Shown in pieces: positions 4,766 to 7,057 of a stretch of 7,057 bases of DNA. A program made the position numbers and the translations under genes. How positions within the stretch are numbered: position 1 is the stretch's first letter; the number at the start of each line of letters is the position of its first letter. The notes under the pieces are model-generated. The model had not been told where the DNA came from, searched no databases, and saw only the letters and a list, made by a program, of their open reading frames with translations. The DNA is from RGIG8748 sp045532255. GTDB lineage: Bacteria > Bacillota > Clostridia > UMGS1810. Where the stretch lies: positions 1 through 7,057 of the forward strand of contig JAZSFO010000038.1 of the NCBI GenBank assembly GCA_045532255.1, given 5' to 3'.

Positions 4766-6007
4766 ATGAATAAATATAAAGATTTTGAAAACTATCTCAA
4801 GGAATACCCCAATGCAGAAGGCTACTTTGGTGAATACGGCGGATCTTTCCAGGCGCAGGAGCTTATGGAGGCTTTTAAGGAAGCAGATGAAGCGTATGAA
4901 GCAATCTGCCACAGCGCACAGTTTATAAACGAACTTCGCAGAATACGAAAGGAGTTTCAGGGAAGACCCACCCCTGTTTATCATTGTGAACGCCTTTCAA
5001 AAATTTTCGGCAACTGTCAGATTTATTTGAAGCGTGAGGATCTTAATCACACAGGAGCTCACAAACTTAACCATTGTATGGGTGAGGGACTTCTTGCAAA
5101 ATATATGGGCAAGAAAAAAATCATTGCAGAAACAGGAGCAGGTCAGCACGGTGTTGCAATTGCGACGGCAGCGGCATACTTCGGTATGAAATGTGATGTT
5201 TATATGGGTGAAGTTGACATTGAGAAGCAGCATCCCAATGTTATTAGAATGAAAATGCTCGGTGCAAATGTTGTCCCCGTTACAAAGGGACTAAAAACAC
5301 TTAAGGAAGCCTGTGATGCAGCCTTTGAAGCGTATCTTAACGAATATAAAGATGCAATTTACTGTATCGGTACAGCGGCAGGGCCTCATCCTTTTCCAAA
5401 GATGGTAAGGGATTTCCAGTCAATTATCGGTATTGAAGCAAGGGAACAGTTCCTTGAAATGACAGGTATTATGCCCGATGCAGTTGCAGCTTGTGTAGGC
5501 GGCGGCAGCAACTCTCTCGGTATGTTTACACCTTTCCTTGCAGACCCCGTGGAAATCTACGGCGTTGAACCTCTCGGAAGAGGTTCGGGTGTTGGAGACC
5601 ACGCTGCTACAATGGCATATGGTACAAAGGGTATAATTCACGGTTATTCAAGCTATGTGCTTCAGGATGAGAAAGGCGAACCGCTTCCCGTATATTCTAT
5701 CGCAAGCGGTCTTGACTACCCGGGCGTAGGTCCAGAACACGCAAACTTACGTGATATGGGCAGAGTAAACTACGAAACCGTTTCTGACGAGGAAGCAATG
5801 GAAGCCTTCTTCCTGCTTTCCAGATATGAGGGTATCATTCCTGCAATTGAAAGTGCGCACGCGGTCGCATTTGCAATTCGTTACGCAAAGGAGCATAAGT
5901 CCGGTTCAATTCTTGCTTGTCTTTCGGGCAGAGGAGACAAGGATATCGATTATGTTTATGAGAAGTACGGATGCGGAGAAAAGTTTAAACTTGACTATAA
6001 TATATAA
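4766..6007 (+). CDS. trpB: Tryptophan synthase beta subunit (stand-alone TrpB)
   Basis: This PLP enzyme joins indole and L-serine to make L-tryptophan. The 413 residues contain the hallmarks of TrpB1: GEYGG near the N-terminus, REDLNHTGAHK with the PLP Schiff-base Lys100, ETGAGQHG with catalytic Glu122, the phosphate-binding GGGSN at 245-249, GLDYPGVGPEH, and LSGRGDKD with Ser387 near the pyridine nitrogen. The ATG at 4766 is chosen because AAGGAG (4751-4756) lies 9 bases upstream; the in-frame TTG at 4748 overlaps that site. Around Lys100 the sequence reads HKLNHCMGE, where most TrpB have HKTNQ or HKINN. No trpA or other trp gene is adjacent, so it probably works alone on free indole or with a TrpA encoded elsewhere. 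The Trp-type T-box leader indicates induction when charged tRNA-Trp is low. Confidence 0.95.
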   Translation: MNKYKDFENYLKEYPNAEGYFGEYGGSFQAQELMEAFKEADEAYEAICHSAQFINELRRIRKEFQGRPTPVYHCERLSKIFGNCQIYLKREDLNHTGAHKLNHCMGEGLLAKYMGKKKIIAETGAGQHGVAIATAAAYFGMKCDVYMGEVDIEKQHPNVIRMKMLGANVVPVTKGLKTLKEACDAAFEAYLNEYKDAIYCIGTAAGPHPFPKMVRDFQSIIGIEAREQFLEMTGIMPDAVAACVGGGSNSLGMFTPFLADPVEIYGVEPLGRGSGVGDHAATMAYGTKGIIHGYSSYVLQDEKGEPLPVYSIASGLDYPGVGPEHANLRDMGRVNYETVSDEEAMEAFFLLSRYEGIIPAIESAHAVAFAIRYAKEHKSGSILACLSGRGDKDIDYVYEKYGCGEKFKLDYNI

Positions 6008-6034
6008 AAATTTTAAATTTTTTCCAAATAATAC

Positions 6035-6063
6035 TTTACAACTTTAATATAATAAAGTATAAT
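6035..6063 (+). promoter_or_regulatory. Promoter of the substrate-binding protein, with overlapping inverted repeat
   Basis: TTTACA (6035-6040), a 17-base spacer and TATAAT (6058-6063) predict a start near 6070. A perfect 8-bp inverted repeat, ATACTTTA (6031-6038) and TAAAGTAT (6053-6060), covers both boxes and could be an operator, although the AT-rich composition makes chance possible. The promoter separates this unit from trpB. Confidence 0.75.
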
Positions 6064-6097
6064 GGAGATATCTTAGAAAATAACGGAGGAATTTGTT

Positions 6098-6937
6098 ATG
6101 AAAAAGTTATTGGCAATACTAATGGCAATGGTAATGGTATTTTCCTTTGCGGCATGTACAAATGACAATGCAGGAAACACAGATGCAGGCGATGATGCAG
6201 GCGCAAAGACAAGCTATGACGGTCTCGGTGTAGCGATTGAGCTTACAAGCGAAGAATACGGCATAGGCTTCAGAAAAGGCTCCGACCTTACAAATGAAGT
6301 TAACGCTCTTATAGCAGAGCTTAAGGAAGACGGCACTCTCGATGCACTTGCCGAGGAGTATGAGCTTGCACTCAGCGACAGCGAAGCTGAGGATGCGGGC
6401 GAAGCTACTGTTAAGGACATTGACTACATCAAGGCTAACGGCAAGATGATAATCGGTATCACAGACTATGCTCCCATGAACTTCAAGGATGACAAGGGCA
6501 ACTGGACAGGATTTGACACGGAGTTTGCACAGGCTGTTTGCGAAAAGCTCGGCGTAGAAGCAGAATTTGTGGAAATCGACTGGGATAACAAGTTTATAGC
6601 TCTTGAGTCCAAGGCAATTGACTGTATCTGGAACGGTATGACAATATCCGAAGAGGTTCTTAAGAACACAAGCTGTTCTGTTGCATATGTAAAGAACGCA
6701 CAGGTTGTAGTAATGGCAGATGATAAGATTGCAGATTACAAGGATGCAGAGTCTATGGCAGAGCTTTCCTTTGCAGTAGAATCCGGTTCTGCAGGATATC
6801 AGGCGGCTGTTGATTCGGGATTTGAAAATGTTATAGAAGTAGGCACACAGACAGATGCACTTACCGAGGTTAAGAGCCGTTCCTGCGATGCGTGCATTAT
6901 CGACCTTACTATGGCTAATGCAATGGTAGGCAAATAA
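6098..6937 (+). CDS. Amino-acid ABC transporter substrate-binding lipoprotein with circularly permuted segment order
   Basis: GGAGGA (6085-6090) lies 7 bases before ATG. Residues 1-20 are a lipoprotein signal peptide (SFAAC, lipidated Cys20), then a flexible Gly/Asp/Ala linker to about 36, so the protein is anchored outside the membrane. Residues 38-92 (TSYDGL.., EEYGIGFRKGSDL, LKEDGTLDALAEEYEL) match the part that normally ends this family (SBP_bac_3/PBPb), forming the second half of lobe 1. After an acidic linker (93-106), residues 107-279 match the normal beginning and middle: IKANGKMIIGITDYAPM, GFDTEFAQAV, WNGMTI, FAVESGSAG, and CDACIIDLTMANAMVGK, where the protein stops. All parts are present, in permuted order. 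Asp269 fits the amine-binding Asp of the family; the position of the carboxylate-binding Arg (TISEEV) lacks Arg. The gene is followed by a stem-loop and a probable permease. The ligand is unknown. Confidence 0.9.
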   Translation: MKKLLAILMAMVMVFSFAACTNDNAGNTDAGDDAGAKTSYDGLGVAIELTSEEYGIGFRKGSDLTNEVNALIAELKEDGTLDALAEEYELALSDSEAEDAGEATVKDIDYIKANGKMIIGITDYAPMNFKDDKGNWTGFDTEFAQAVCEKLGVEAEFVEIDWDNKFIALESKAIDCIWNGMTISEEVLKNTSCSVAYVKNAQVVVMADDKIADYKDAESMAELSFAVESGSAGYQAAVDSGFENVIEVGTQTDALTEVKSRSCDACIIDLTMANAMVGK

Positions 6938-6970
6938 TATATAAAATCAGGATATTATAAACTTATATTT

Positions 6971-7003
6971 AGTGTGACAGGACTCGTAGAATTCTGTCAC
7001 ACT
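6971..7003 (+). other. Stem-loop between binding-protein gene and permease gene
   Basis: AGTGTGACAG (6971-6980) pairs perfectly with CTGTCACACT (6994-7003) around a 13-base loop. No T-run follows, so it is not a classic terminator. In transporter operons such hairpins after the binding-protein gene often protect the upstream mRNA or allow partial termination, so that the binding protein outnumbers the permease. That role is inferred here. Confidence 0.65.
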
Positions 7004-7025
7004 AATGTTGTAGAGGTATATTTAT

Positions 7026-7057
7026 ATGTTTTTAGAAGTTTCTCTCAATCTTCTTGA
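7026..7057 (+). CDS. Start of a probable amino-acid ABC transporter permease, cut by the window edge
   Basis: An ATG at 7026 follows AGAGG (7012-7016) by 9 bases. The ten visible codons read MFLEVSLNLL, like the first residues of HisM-type amino-acid permeases, which enter the first membrane helix soon after. Its position 88 bases after a substrate-binding protein supports this. With so few residues the call rests largely on context; an ATPase subunit would be expected further downstream. Confidence 0.5.
   Translation, partial: MFLEVSLNLL

Noticed and set aside
6004..6026. A/T-only hairpin after trpB as a terminator
   Set aside because: The potential stem contains only A and T and would be very weak; composition alone can explain it.
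5826..6047. Plus-strand ORF overlapping the end of trpB
   Set aside because: It is a frame shadow of trpB with no ribosome binding site or family features.

Overview
The window looks like chromosome of a low-to-moderate GC Clostridia-type member of the Bacillota, probably gut-associated. The evidence is AT-rich intergenic DNA, strong GGAGG-type ribosome binding sites, five TTGACA/TATAAT-like promoters all with 17-base spacers, a manganese riboswitch, a T-box leader, and protein sequences typical of Clostridia. All protein genes lie on the + strand. Family calls rest on recognised motifs, since no database search could be run.

Layout. (1) 1-961: right end of an integrated mobile element. It holds the C-terminal part of a tyrosine recombinase, a pair of 9-bp direct repeats one helical turn apart, and a 20-base copy of a tRNA 3' end (best match tRNA-Pro) that marks the attachment site. 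The terminator at 961-996 is probably that of the original tRNA gene. (2) 1016-1095: a strongly structured intergenic element. (3) 1116-4057: promoter, yybP-ykoY (Mn2+) riboswitch with its terminator, a P-type cation-transporting ATPase, and a terminator. This is a metal-efflux unit. (4) 4095-4362: a compact locus with the architecture of an Fst/par-type type I toxin-antitoxin system. It has a 20-residue hydrophobic peptide, a convergent antisense RNA, shared repeats at both RNA 5' ends and a shared terminator. (5) 4382-6007: promoter, T-box leader with a probable UGG (Trp) specifier, and a stand-alone tryptophan synthase beta subunit without trpA. (6) 6035-7057: promoter, an amino-acid ABC transporter substrate-binding lipoprotein, an intercistronic stem-loop, and the first codons of what is probably the permease.

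The most unusual item is the substrate-binding protein. The segment that normally forms the C-terminus of this family sits directly after the signal peptide, and the protein stops where that segment would normally begin. The order of parts is therefore a circular permutation that keeps all of them. The second notable item is the type I toxin-antitoxin locus, which standard gene calling would miss.

The trpB unit and the transporter unit each have their own promoter. They may both serve amino-acid supply (Trp from indole plus serine, and amino-acid uptake), but nothing in the sequence fixes the transporter's ligand.
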